DNA from: Linanthus parryae
Lineage: Eukaryota > Streptophyta > Magnoliopsida > Ericales > Polemoniaceae
Direction of reading: 5' to 3'
Assembly (NCBI GenBank): GCA_023055425.1
Contig: JALGPY010000006.1
Coordinates: 77,064,435-77,128,434 of the forward strand
DNA: 64,000 nt
This document shows, piece after piece, positions 11,390-22,309 of this stretch (position 1 is its first letter; each line of letters starts with the position of its first letter). The position numbers were made by a program, and so were the translations under genes. The notes beneath the pieces are model-generated. The model was given only the letters and a program-made list of their open reading frames with translations. It had not been told where the DNA came from and ran no database searches.

Positions 11390-12028
11390 AGTGGATTTGC
11401 ACTTGTCGGAATCTTACAATTCACAATTTCAATTCATACTATTCGATTTGATTCACCCATCAAACGATGTGAATCCCTCATTGAATCTTAAATGGAACAA
11501 AAATAATCAAAATCCCGAATCAAGAGCCCGAATCTCACGATCCGTATCAATCCAAACTGATTCTTGCGATTCATCATCGATGCAGCTGGGGCCTAATTAA
11601 GTTAAGAGTCACAGTCTGTGAAGTCATACTTTTCCTATTTCTGTCTGTTTTGTTACACATGTTTGTTTTAGAATAACTAGTACACTTTTTTTCAAAACCA
11701 AGACTAATAGTTATGCTAATGCTAGCATTTTTCATCGTCTTAGAATCTTGTGTTTCCTAGCTCTATATGCATACCATCTTATATCGTCTCCCTTTTTATA
11801 ATTTGGATAGTAGATGCTTAAGGCTCCTAATCACTTATTACGGCAGCAATTTTCTGAAAACCTGTGTCTGCTTGTTCTTGAAATATGAATGTATTGTTCA
11901 CACATGCTTACAGATTTATTCTTAAGAAGATTTGAACGGAACTTACGATTCACAACTCGGTTCGCAATTCAGTAAAGTGGAGTTTCATTTCATGATCTGA
12001 ATCTCGATTTGACAATTATGATTGGATT
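11390..12028. mobile_element. hAT-type MITE, copy 2 (inverted relative to copy 1)
   Basis: A 623-bp element (11398-12020) whose right end, read in reverse, is CATAATTGTCAAATCGAGAT, nearly the same as the left end of the copy at 9019. The left end is degenerate (TGCACTTGTCGGAATC). Flanking 8-mers AGTGGATT (11390-11397) and ATTGGATT (12021-12028) agree at 7 of 8 bases. Length and GATTCG-rich subterminal sequence match copy 1. It is noncoding. Confidence 0.65.
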
Positions 12029-12317
12029 CGCCTTCAGTTTTCTCATGGATAGAAAAAGATGTAGGTGAATGTAGAAGTTAACCAGCAAATTTCTAAGACA
12101 TGCTAACTCAACGACGCCTTTCCTGACTGACCAAACAAGTAGTCTCTGTATCTCACATTTAACTTCACAACAAACATACAATCAGTCTCTTTTTAAACTT
12201 CCCATTTGTTCATCTTGAAACAAATTTGAGTACCGCATTCATCCCATGTACCCAGTAACGACCATCTGACAAGTTTATAGTTTTCCAAACAATTGGCTCA
12301 AGTTTCTACTCTCACAC

Positions 12318-12638
12318 TAAGGGCACGTTTGGTGTCGGGGTTAAAAATTGGGGGTAAATGTAGCCCTACAGTATTATAGGGTGTACTTATATTAAGGGAG
12401 TATTAATTACTTATATAGGAAGGATTATGTAACATGTTTGTTTGCACCGGTATAAAGACGGGTATTAAGACTTTAGTATTCAATCCCACCTACATGGTGG
12501 GATTATATTTTAGGCATATAGGGGATGTAGATAATAAGGGGGGTTGATACCCCCTTGAAATTATCCCTGCATCAAACACTGATTATTACCTCCTATTGGT
12601 TGTATCCCTTCTTTATCCTTGGATCAAACATGCTCTAA
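12318..12638. mobile_element. Tourist-type (PIF/Harbinger) MITE
   Basis: A 315-bp AT-rich element starting GGGCACGTTTGGTGTC and ending with the inverse of GAGCATGTTTGATCC. It is flanked by TAA on both sides (12318-12320 and 12636-12638), the 3-bp TWA duplication of PIF/Harbinger elements. There is no ORF. Confidence 0.75.
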
Positions 12639-14216
12639 GGACACAGACCCAGTTTCTTCGTACTAAATTCATTGAAAAACATCTCAATCCAATCCTGGTA
12701 TCCACCAGATCTACATAAACAATGAACGATGTTGTTGTGTCTATGGCACTATCCATGATTATAATTTATGTAGCTTCCTCAACTTAACTGAATCAGCAAT
12801 GCTAAATTCTTTCAAACAGCTGAAAAGGAAACATCAAAGAGATTACTGCAAATCAATCAAATGACTGTCGAATTAAGGCTATTATGTTGCTAGAAAATAA
12901 ATCCTCCGAGGGATTTGAAATTCACGAAGCGTCAGTCAAAGTTATTGCCGATTTTGTGACAGCAAATAGGGGTTGTCGAATTAAGGCTATTATGAAACCG
13001 TCTGTTACATGGTTTATCACACTGGGTGTAGGTGTTACCTTTGATCAGAATTTATTTTGATAATTTTAGAGTGTGTACGTCTAAAGATATGAGCTGAAGC
13101 TAATCTTGAGTCTCTTGACTACTTCACCCGCATATTTCTGTGTTCATTAGAATTAAGAGTTCTAACAAAGTGGAAGTGACAAGCCTACAACTGGGTTTCC
13201 CAGGATTGGGTATCGGTTGTATCGGTTGCTTCATAACTTAGGGCATTGATTTGATACCATGAATAACAGCAGTTGCAGCATACATTGCTAACTCCAAATA
13301 ATTTCACATTGCATTGTCAGCCAGTGGTTACTGGCTTTTATTAGTGTGAGAAAATGGTCTTCCGAGTGTTGTGAAAAAATGATATATGCAGAAAGAAAGA
13401 ACTAAACACACAGATTTACGTGGTTCGGCAAAACAGCCTACGACCACGGAGTTTCAGAGATTTCACTAAAACAGACGAAACATCTCAGAGAGAATTACAA
13501 GCGAAATCAGAACGCTCAGCATACTTGCTACGAACCCGAAGAACTCAATAATTAGACGACCTATTAAACCGGGCCGGCCCAAGCCTTCACTCCACGAATC
13601 ATGTCTCCTTTTTCGGGTCGTAGCAAACATGAAACGGTTCGATTCATAGAGCGGGTCGCCCACGAACCAGTGCTCCACCCCCACACTGAGGACATTTACG
13701 AGGGTAAAATTTCACAATTTTAACGGCAGATTGATGTCTTAGGAGAATACTTCCTATGCAATGGAATTCTGGAAGAGTTTCTTCTCTGAATACGTGAATT
13801 TCCAAGTTGCAGCCAGGCTGAGTTTTAAAGTGGTGTCTACCTATCTCGTCTTAGACTGGACCTTTACGTAGTTGTAAACCCGAATTCTTTCACATAATGA
13901 AGAGACGATGGGCAGACTGATACTTCCACTATCGCCACAGACTGTACAAATTATGAAGAATATGACAAGGCGGGTGACTGGAAAGCAACAATTTTTGTAT
14001 CTATTGAGTTGGTGTCACGAGGGCACTGCCCACTCTAGTTTGCTGAAAAAGGAGGAGCAGAATAGGTTGATGTAGAGGGACTTCTATGCTTGACTTGTTC
14101 GGTTCCTTTTTCGAACAAGGCCCATTCAAGAATGAACCGTTCCTTGAATTGCTTTAGTTGGAGTATAAATTATAGCGAGATTGTTTGGACGACAGAATAC
14201 TAAAACCAGTAATGAA
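12639..14216. other. Intergenic with a probable LTR fragment
   Basis: No gene supported. Around 13380-13690 the sequence ATTTACGTGGTTCGGC and a GC-rich continuation resemble leader/LTR sequence common in plant Copia elements, but boundaries and internal domain are missing. TGTCGAATTAAGGCTATTAT occurs twice, near 12865 and 12975. Confidence 0.35.
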
Positions 14217-14703
14217 CTCTCAGGTAGGGATGACAATTGGATCCAATCAAATATAGGATATCCGGCATGATCCGACCCTAATGGAGCATATACGATCTGT
14301 TTCCAAATGGATCGGACTTGATCAGAGGTTTTCTGATCCGCTAGATCCGATCCAATTAGTATATTGTACCCATTAAATTCAATAATTTACAGTAATATAA
14401 TTATAAATGTATTTTTATCTTTACTTTGATGAACATCACAGTTTTGATATGTCTTTGTTTTTGTTTATGATTAAATTGCTGAATATATATTTGTAAAGTT
14501 AAAATTACTTCAATTTGTATTATAGCTCATGATTGTCTTAGGTCAAATGAACTAAAAAAATGTTCGCTATGATCCGATGGTTAATCCATTTTGAATCCGA
14601 CAAAATCCCAACCGAATCTGATCCGATCCAAACACACTTGGATCGGATTTGGATATTGACTGATCCGATACAAATCCGATCCGTTGCCATCCCTACTCTC
14701 ACG
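14217..14703. mobile_element. hAT-type MITE with TAGGGATG ends
   Basis: A 471-bp element (14225-14695) beginning TAGGGATGACAATTGG and ending CCGTTGCCATCCCTA, inverted repeats of each other with mismatches. Flanks CTCTCAGG and CTCTCACG form an 8-bp duplication matching at 7 of 8 bases. The interior is rich in GATCCGATC words. It is noncoding and a different family from the CATAGTTGTC elements. Confidence 0.75.
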
Positions 14704-15825
14704 CAGTGACGTCAGATTTTAGCCAAGTGCTTAGATTTTTCGGACAGGGTTGGGGAATGCTCAGTCATTGAAATTCCATTGAATCAAACATTGGAAAACA
14801 GTCCCCGCAATATTTTAATTTATCAACCAAACAAGTATACCCATCAAGGAATTCACAATGATAATCTGATTAAACCACAAAAACTAGCAGTACATTTGGA
14901 TTTATGACTTGTACCACGTGACTTCACAGTAAATGAACGAAACCAAAAGATAGTAATTTGCATCTGAAATATAGCACCAAAACCAAACAATTTTTGAATG
15001 AAAAATGACAAAAACAAATAAGCAGGCGAGGGAATTAGACCTGAACAACACTTTGTTAGGAAGGAACCAACAAAGAACCCCAGTCTAACAGCTCCATTCA
15101 GCAGTATCAACATTAAGTGTCCTTTTGAGCTTCCATCAACTTTGCAAAGATGCCTAACAGCACAGTGAAACAAGAGCTTTCAGTTACATTTAGATGACAG
15201 AAAACAGAAATATTCCTGGGTAGAAAATTGTGACCAACCTCAAGCAGTTATGAACATCAGAACAAAAAGGTGGTTCAGAAGCCTGCCTTCTTTTCTTCTT
15301 AGTCTGATTTTGCTACGTGTTAGATATGAATAGAATCAGGCCAGCAGCCTGCAAAGTCCTCAATTAAGTTTAATCCAACCGCATTGCCTTTTTACACTAA
15401 CTCTGTCGTCTGGACATCAATAAATGCACCAGCTTGCTGATAGAAGTTTGATTCCAGGATCTTTGTTGCACGTTCCGTGAAAACACATCTTGGAATCCAA
15501 GGGACTGAATCCTGCTATTCAGGAATCAACAGAACCCCATCTCCATCCTCTTATAATCAAACTCACGAGAAAGGGATGTTCTTACAAGCGCAAGATATTC
15601 TTTTACAAAAAGAAAAGAAGCCCAGTATGTTTTTGTAACTATTTGTAGTTCCCAAAAGCAATGCAGGGAACATTTGACTATAGTAATACTTTCAGCAAAC
15701 AACCTAGAACCTAGGTGGAAACACCAACGTTCCACACATGGCATGGAATTATGTAGTCTGTGCTTTGGAATTAAGTAGTCTGCTACATGGCATACTGTAG
15801 CAGACATAGCAGACTCATGAACTAT
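14704..15825. other. Intergenic, no gene seen
   Basis: Minus-strand ORFs of about 106-115 codons exist here, but their translations are Cys/Phe-rich without a family match, and they have no splice-supported neighbours. I treat them as chance. Confidence 0.4.
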
Positions 15826-17135
15826 AAGAACAAGCTTGAAATACCAGCCAAAATTAACCCATGAATCATGCATACGAAAAGGAGATCAAATAAGATCAAG
15901 AACTTGGCAAAAACAAATAAGATCAAGAAGTAAAGCCCTGTGTTTTGATATTTTTCCGGAAACAAACAAAACATGAATGATGTGCCTAGAGTGGAATCAG
16001 AAAGATAAAAAAGCAAGTAAGCTTTAAGAGATATTGTTAGTTTAAAAAAACAACTCTATTGCGTGAGCACGGAAATAGATGGTTTCGTGTTGGACAGAGC
16101 TCTAACTTCAGTCGAGAGTTCTTCTTGAGCTATTCACTGATCTTATTACGTCAACCATATTCTCAAATTTCTTGTTCAGTGATGTCATATTCATTTACTT
16201 GATACGTTACCCTCTCAATCCATGCCAAAAGAAAGGTATATACTCCTTATAGCAGCAATCTTCCAGAAACGACAGGAAAGTGCAGGACAACATTGTCATT
16301 TTCATTATTTCCGCGTCAAAGGCGGATATACTACCCAGTGGTAACTGATTTAGTCAATCAAACATGTTCAAACTGGAAAATTTTCCTTTCTGTTGTGACC
16401 ATATTTCTTAATTTGATCCAGTCTATCATTACCATGATGCCAAAAGACAGTACTAAAAGCACTAAATCAAGAATATGCGATATCAAATCTCACCAGCGGT
16501 AGGCTGGCTAACACAATTCCATCAAGATCCAGAAACCTTCTATGAAATTAACTCTTACTATAAGTAATCTACAGCAAACAACTACACATGAATCATGCAT
16601 ACGAAAAGAACAAGCTTGAAATACCAGCCAAAAATTAAGCCATGAATCATGCATGGCATACTTCTTGAGCTATCCACTGATCTTATATAGGTTACGTCAA
16701 CCATATTCTCAAAGTTCTGGTTCTCTGATGTCATTTTCATTTACTAGATACATTACCCTCTCACTACATGCCAAAAGAATTGTATGAACTCCTTGTAGCA
16801 ATCTTCCAGAAAAGACAAGAAAGTGCATGATAACATTGCCATTTTCATTATTTCCGCGCCAAAGGCGTAGATACTACCCAGTGGTAACTGATTTAGTCAA
16901 TCACACCTGCTCAAACTGGTGAATTTTCCCATCTGTTATGCAGATATTTCTCAGGATTATTTGATCCAGACTTTCATTACCATGGTACCAAAAGGTGGTA
17001 CAAGAAGTACTAAGTTAGGAATATGAGATCAAATCTCACCAGCGGTAGGCTGGCTAACACAATCCCATCGAGATCGTGAAACCTTCTATGAAATTAAGTC
17101 TTACTATAAGTATATCACCCACAGCAAACAACTGC
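15826..17135. repeat. Diverged tandem duplication, unit about 0.5 kb
   Basis: The block at about 16120-16585 recurs at about 16655-17135, sharing long words such as CTACCCAGTGGTAACTGATT and CACCAGCGGTAGGCTGGC. The preceding segment AAGCTTGAAATACCAGCCAA also occurs twice, near 15830 and 16615. The first copy carries about 245 bp (around 15890-16120) that is absent from the second, so the units began as a direct duplication and later diverged by substitution and indel. No ORF is conserved between copies. Confidence 0.7.
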
Positions 17136-17886
17136 ACAAGCCGCTATAACTTTCAACATGAAAGATTGGAGTGTCATACACACCCCCATTCAAATGCATC
17201 CGGAAATGGTTAACCATAATATCATTACTGCAAGATCTCATAATAAAATTGACAAACACCCATTTATATATATGCCATAAAAGAAAATAAGACTTCCATG
17301 CCTAAAATGGAACCACAATTCCATGATTGTAAGGATCTACTGTATAGGTACAAAAAAAAAGTGAATACTACAAGGACGATTCAAATATTGTGTTCATATT
17401 AACTGTTCTCCTCAAGCTATTCTATCTTTTCTCTAATTGGAAATTCTTGCTGCGGGTCAAAAGAAACATAGAGAACTTCGGAACCCAATTTTATGATAAC
17501 AGTTCAATCCACAATCTCCTGTCAAAATCAACAGTATCATGCAGTGATTATCTAATTTGATTTACAAAACTTCTATTCAATGGCATAGGTAGCAAAATCG
17601 TCTAAGTATCAACATCAACAATAAAATTGTAGACATAACACTAGATAATCTGTAGAGAAATAAATCAACATTAAAACAAGATAATCATAATTGCACGGGT
17701 GGTATTCTCAAAAGTGACCACCAAAAACCACTACTAAAAAGCATCTTTCTAGTAACAACTCATATTGAATAAAAGGAGTTTCGTCATCATCAAAACAATC
17801 AAGAAACTTTTCCTACTGAAAATTGAAACTAAAGTACCGACTACTTAAAATTGAAACTAATTAACCAGATCACAAAAAAGGCTGTT
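17136..17886. other. Downstream flank of the WNK-like gene
   Basis: AT-rich sequence without ORFs. It probably holds the 3' UTR and polyadenylation region of the minus-strand gene that ends at 17887; no single signal stands out. Confidence 0.4.
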
Positions 17887-19086
17887 TCAGTGAGTAACAG
17901 CTGAATCACTCCTACTTGAACTATTTACATTACCAGAAGTGCAAAGTGATAGCATCCAGTAAGGCACCAATCTCATGAGCAGGGCATCCATCAGTCCGGC
18001 GACCATCCTCGCGTCTGCATCAGATAACTCAAGCTGTTCCATCATCTCCTTAGCGACCGCAATAGTAGTATCCACATCCAAGTCGAATACAAACTCAATA
18101 ATTTTCGCGCCACTTTTACTACTACCACCTTCCGCAATCCGCAGCCTCATCGAAAGTAACTTCTCCTCAGTTCTTTCCCCTTTCAACCTGAACTCACGCT
18201 GCTTGCTGGACTTACTCAACTCAAAGACCGAACCCAACGGAGCTCCACCACCCAACCGCATTGCGCAGCCGCCGCGCGGAGGCACCCTAGGGTTTGTGAA
18301 AAACGAATCCTCCAAAAGCTCCATCACAGTCAACCTCGACGACACCGGAACAAGAAGACACTTCTGAATCAAAAGCCTGAGTTGCGAGTCCTTAACTCTA
18401 GCAAGTGTACCTTTCGCTACAATCTCCTGATAAATTTCAGCCGGAGTACTATTGTAACCGCTACAAGGACATTCATAAGTGACTAGCTCAAGCATACAAA
18501 TCCCAAACAGAAACACATCATCGCTCTCATTATAATTCTCCTCATTCTCTTCTTGTTTCTGAACCATATTCGCAAACCCTAGGTCACCGATTTTAACCTC
18601 CCCAGTGTGTCCATTAACGAATATATTCTCCAAATTAAGCTTTCCGTGAGTTATAGGCGGTTCATGAGTGTGGAGATAGCACAAACCTCTGAGAATCTGG
18701 CGTAGCCAGTTGGTGATCGCCGTCATGTCGACGCCCCTGTGCTTGCGGCGGAAACTCCGTAGGCTACCCGAAGAGAAGGCCTCGGTTATCATGTTGATTA
18801 CTCTCGCGTCTCGGTCGACCCAGCCGGCGTAGTATTTGAAGATGTTGACGTGCCTCAAAGGCATCATCGTCTTGTTCAGCGACTCGACGTGGTCCGATGA
18901 CGAATCGAGGTCTTCGTCGCTGATGGCGATCTTGGTCCAGGTGATCTCCCTCCCGAGATTCTCGTCGAAGCCCTTGTAGGCCGTCTTGCCGGCGCATTCG
19001 CCGACGATTTCGTGGTAGCGCAAGTATTTGCCGTCCGGGGACCTCTCTGCGACGTCGTCGTCGGAATCATCTATAAACGAATTCAT
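17887..19086 (-). CDS. WNK-like protein kinase homologue, predicted pseudokinase
   Basis: An intact, intronless ORF of 399 residues. Residues about 20-265 form a WNK-type kinase fold: YHEIVGECAGKTAYKGFDE carries the glycine-loop lysine (K38) typical of WNKs, and later come LRHVNIFKYYAGWVD, ILRGLCYLHTHEPPITHG and FGICMLELVTYECPC. The catalytic loop, normally HRDLKCDN, reads HGKLNLEN at 147-154, so the catalytic Asp is Lys149 and the following Lys is Asn151. GDLG (167-170) is kept, but the activation segment and APE motif that should follow are almost wholly missing. Residues about 300-377 (MRLRIAEGG, FVFDLDVDTT, LVPYW) match the OSR1_C-like domain of WNKs. WNK kinases regulate ion transport, flowering time and stress responses. 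This protein probably binds partners without phosphorylating. The start is Met at 19086; an in-frame Met at 19200 would add 38 low-complexity residues. Lack of introns hints at a retrocopy. Confidence 0.8.
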   Translation of the reverse strand: MNSFIDDSDDDVAERSPDGKYLRYHEIVGECAGKTAYKGFDENLGREITWTKIAISDEDLDSSSDHVESLNKTMMPLRHVNIFKYYAGWVDRDARVINMITEAFSSGSLRSFRRKHRGVDMTAITNWLRQILRGLCYLHTHEPPITHGKLNLENIFVNGHTGEVKIGDLGFANMVQKQEENEENYNESDDVFLFGICMLELVTYECPCSGYNSTPAEIYQEIVAKGTLARVKDSQLRLLIQKCLLVPVSSRLTVMELLEDSFFTNPRVPPRGGCAMRLGGGAPLGSVFELSKSSKQREFRLKGERTEEKLLSMRLRIAEGGSSKSGAKIIEFVFDLDVDTTIAVAKEMMEQLELSDADARMVAGLMDALLMRLVPYWMLSLCTSGNVNSSSRSDSAVTH

Positions 19087-19383
19087 CGCGAAACTGAGGG
19101 ACAGGATTGAGATCGAAATCGAGATCGAGAAAGGGATCGTGAGGCCTCGAAGATCAACAAAGCGAGACGGCGATGTTTTCGAAGAAGGATTCGCAGGCAA
19201 CCAAGAAGGAATCGCTTTTGATCATCGACGGGGAAGAGCTGGAGAACGGTGACGAGGAATACATGGTCGTGGGGACGCCAGGTAGAGAAACCCTAGATTC
19301 GCCGATTTTGATATAGAGAGAGGGAGGTGTTTGGGTGGGATTGAATTGGGATTGAATAGATTCTGTTCTTTGAGGAGGGATTG

Positions 19384-19390
19384 ATTTATA
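19384..19390 (-). promoter_or_regulatory. TATA-like box upstream of the WNK-like gene
   Basis: TATAAAT on the minus strand, about 300 bp upstream of the chosen start. It leaves room for a 5' leader of about 260 bases that includes CTAGGGTTT near 19290. It is a motif match only. Confidence 0.35.
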
Positions 19391-19579
19391 GTAGTGAGGA
19401 GACGGTTGTGCCCTGAAGTTGTAATTCTACTCGGACGCAGATACAAACTATAGTTCTACACTCAATCGGATTTGATTTCGATTTTTTCTGATTTTCGGAT
19501 TATAGCACTTTGCACCCTGTATGTTGGTCTCAATTTCATATGCCTCCGTAGTTGTTAACCTAGTGGGTCTCTAGGACGG

Positions 19580-21348
19580 TTGGCTGTTTTTTTTTTTTTT
19601 GATCGTCCAGAATACATTGAAAACAAACAAACAGGAAAGAAAAAAGACAAGAAAGCAAAAGGAACCAAAAGGAAACAAGAACTCTAGCTACTACTGCCTT
19701 TGTTGACCATGTCCCTGATTAACATCTGGTTCAGCTCAAGGGGGGGGTCCTGCAAAATCACCAAGGTCTCGGTCTGGTTAGCTCCCATTTTAGCCAAGGC
19801 ATCCGCGAGTTGATTAATTTCTCTGGGGATATGGTTAATCTTGCATTTACAACCATTGATAAGCACTTGAATATCACGAGCAATGACAGCAAAGGGAAAG
19901 TTAGGAGGGATCTCCTTGTTGATGACTGAGATAGCATCAGTGGAGTCAGTCTCTATAGTAACATCTTGGAGGCTCATTTGATGTATCATCACCAAACCCC
20001 TATGAATTCCCCACAGCTCCGCTTCCAGCACCGAGCTAAAACCAATCTGTCCCATGTAGCCACGAACCCACTGACCCTCTTCATCCCGGAGAATACCTCC
20101 AAAACCAGCGATGCCATGTTCGCCTTTCTTACTCCCATCGGTGTTCAGTTTCAAGGAACCTGCAAAAGGAGGGCTCCAATTAGAATTAACTCCATTAGTT
20201 CCCCTCCCCAGATTTCTCCTGTTGCCAAAAGCAGAGCAAATATCATTTGATAAACGGAGAATATTAGTTCTACTCACACTAGCGTTGGTGATGGTATGAT
20301 TAAAGCAAAAGTTATTGCGATTAATCCAAATATTCCAGCACCCGCTCAAGAACAAAATAGTATGAGTATAACTAATATTACTATTTTCTCTGCAATTAGC
20401 ATCAAACCATTGGAGAAAGCTAACATGGCTAGAAGAGGCCAGCCACTGGGGGGAGAAAATCACTGTCCAAATAGCTACGCTATTCGGACAGCTTCTGAAA
20501 ATATGATTCTGATCCTCACTGATACCTGGACAGTGAGGGCAAGAATCATCCGAAGTAAGACCTCTAGTAAATCTCTCAGCATTAGTGATTAATTTAGAGT
20601 GTCTGACTTTCCAGATAAAGAAAGAAAATTTATAGGGCACTTTGAGCTTCCAAATCCAAGCCCAGTCCAAAGAAGAGAACTCATTACTTCTAGCAATACA
20701 GTTATAAGCATCCGAAACCGAGAAAGAACCTTTACCCGTCCCCATCCAGTTCAATTTATCTTTGGTAGATGGATCCAAAGGAATGACCTTAGCATAGATG
20801 GAATTTAAATGATCCACAGAAATGATGTTCTTTAAACTCATAAGATTCCAACAGCGGTTAGAATCAATCAAGGTATTCACTGTTAAGCTATCATCAAACT
20901 GAACATGGGGATAAGTCTCTTTGAGAGTGAAGTCCCCTACCCAATAGTCATTCCAAATGGAAACATCACAACCATTGCCAATAGTCCACTGATAGAATTT
21001 CCTAGTGAGTCTAATGGCATCCACAATACTTTTCCAAGTAGTAGTGCTGTCTCTTTTCCTAGGCCAGTTAAACACAGTGTTCTTAGTTAGATACTTCTCT
21101 CTAAGGCACTTAACCCACAAACCCTCCTGATTATTAATGATATTCCATCCCAATTTAGCAAACAAGGCTCTATTTTGATTTTTCATACCTCTTATACCCA
21201 AACCCCCATTCTTTTTCAGGAGACAAACAGTCTCCCAATTGATGCAATGCATCTTCTTCTTGACTTCAGTGTCCCCCCAAAGGAACCCTCTGTTAATTTT
21301 GTCAAACAGATTGCAGACGTAAGAAGGAATATTCTGCGTTTGGCTGTT
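19580..21348 (-). mobile_element. 5'-truncated LINE with intact C-terminal ORF
   Basis: Minus-strand ORF 19684-21369 (561 codons, uninterrupted) is the C-terminal part of a plant LINE ORF2. It starts near the end of the reverse transcriptase (INRGFLWGD, WETVCLLKKNGGLGIRGMKN), continues to the zf-RVT region (C277, C280, H289, C294) and ends in an RNase H domain with the acidic residues D411, E451, D475 and D523 all present. The 3' end is a tract of 14 T on the plus strand (19587-19600). TTGGCTGTT occurs directly beside the tail (19580-19588) and at the 5' edge (21340-21348), a likely 9-bp target duplication. The first dozen residues of the ORF therefore come from flanking DNA. It lies about 0.5 kb upstream of the WNK-like start and is the least decayed LINE here. 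Confidence 0.85.
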
Positions 21349-21369
21349 GGAGTTGGAGTTGGAGTACAC

Positions 21370-21781
21370 TTCTGATTTTGATATGAGCCAGTTGATCTAT
21401 CTTATTTTTCTCCTCTAGTCACAATCGTTGGATTTGTCTTCAATCTAAAGGTCAATATTTAGCCAACATTATATGTATAGATTTTGGGTTTTTTTTATTG
21501 AGAAATTGCACAGATTATTTGATTCTGTTTCTGTTTCTGTTTCAAATCAAAATTTATTTATCTTATATTTTTTTTAAAGATATTATCTTATTATTCAAAA
21601 TAATACTATCTCTGTTTATTTCCTTTCAAAAAGAAAACACGTGGCATATGTCACATCAGTAGATGCTTAAATATCATCTATATTTATTCTTTCTATTTCC
21701 TTCATCACTTTCACTCTAAATTTTTCTTAATCACATGTTACCATACATATCGATTTATGTTCAACTATTGTATGATTTTGA
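21370..21781. other. Intergenic, no gene seen
   Basis: AT-rich spacer without coding signal. Confidence 0.5.
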
Positions 21782-21958
21782 GGACCGCTATGCTTCACCC
21801 TTTTTTCTTCACCCTTCAAGTTCACCTCTTACATGTCAAAATATGATTGTTGGTAATATTTATTTTAAGATATTTCTATAATTACATCACCAATCAAAAA
21901 TATCCACATAAGAGGTGAACTTGAAGAGTGAAGAAAAAAATTGACATTTAGCATTTCC
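21782..21958. mobile_element. Short MITE with long inverted arms
   Basis: The arms TTCAAGTTCACCTCTTA and its inverse TAAGAGGTGAACTTGAA sit in a 177-bp unit whose outer ends (GGACCGCTATGCTTC and the inverse of GGAAATGCTAAATGTC) also pair loosely. The whole unit can fold as a hairpin. No ORF; the superfamily is not assigned because no clear target duplication was found. Confidence 0.55.
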
Positions 21959-22309
21959 CTATGATTTTTTGTTCACTTATACATTTCCAAGAATCATATA
22001 TACATTATGGAATATACTATTATCTAATTACAACTAACATCATAATTCCAACATTTATGGAAATTACGATTTCAGGAAAACATGTGTCAAGAAGGAGAGG
22101 GATTTCTCCAAATACAACAACCACATTCCAGAATCAACGGCGGCCCAACAATTGTCGCTTGCACCACTCTCCGTCCTTTATCTCTCTCTTTCATTATCAT
22201 TACTAGAGATTCCTTTTTATTATACTTTTTCTTTTTGAAACTGAAGCATTCAATAAAATCAAAAATGTTTACAAGTTTTTGTGAAAACTATACTATCGTC
22301 GATGAAAAA
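21959..22309. other. Intergenic, no gene seen
   Basis: AT-rich spacer between the hairpin element and the plus-strand LINE remnant; nothing supported. Confidence 0.4.

Noticed and set aside
14853..16016. Minus-strand ORFs of 64-115 codons
   Set aside because: Unremarkable composition, partly inside the duplicated block and not conserved between its copies.
18764..19252. Arg/Asp-rich ORFs in other frames over the WNK-like N-terminus
   Set aside because: Shadows of the coding frame; the WNK frame has clear domain matches.
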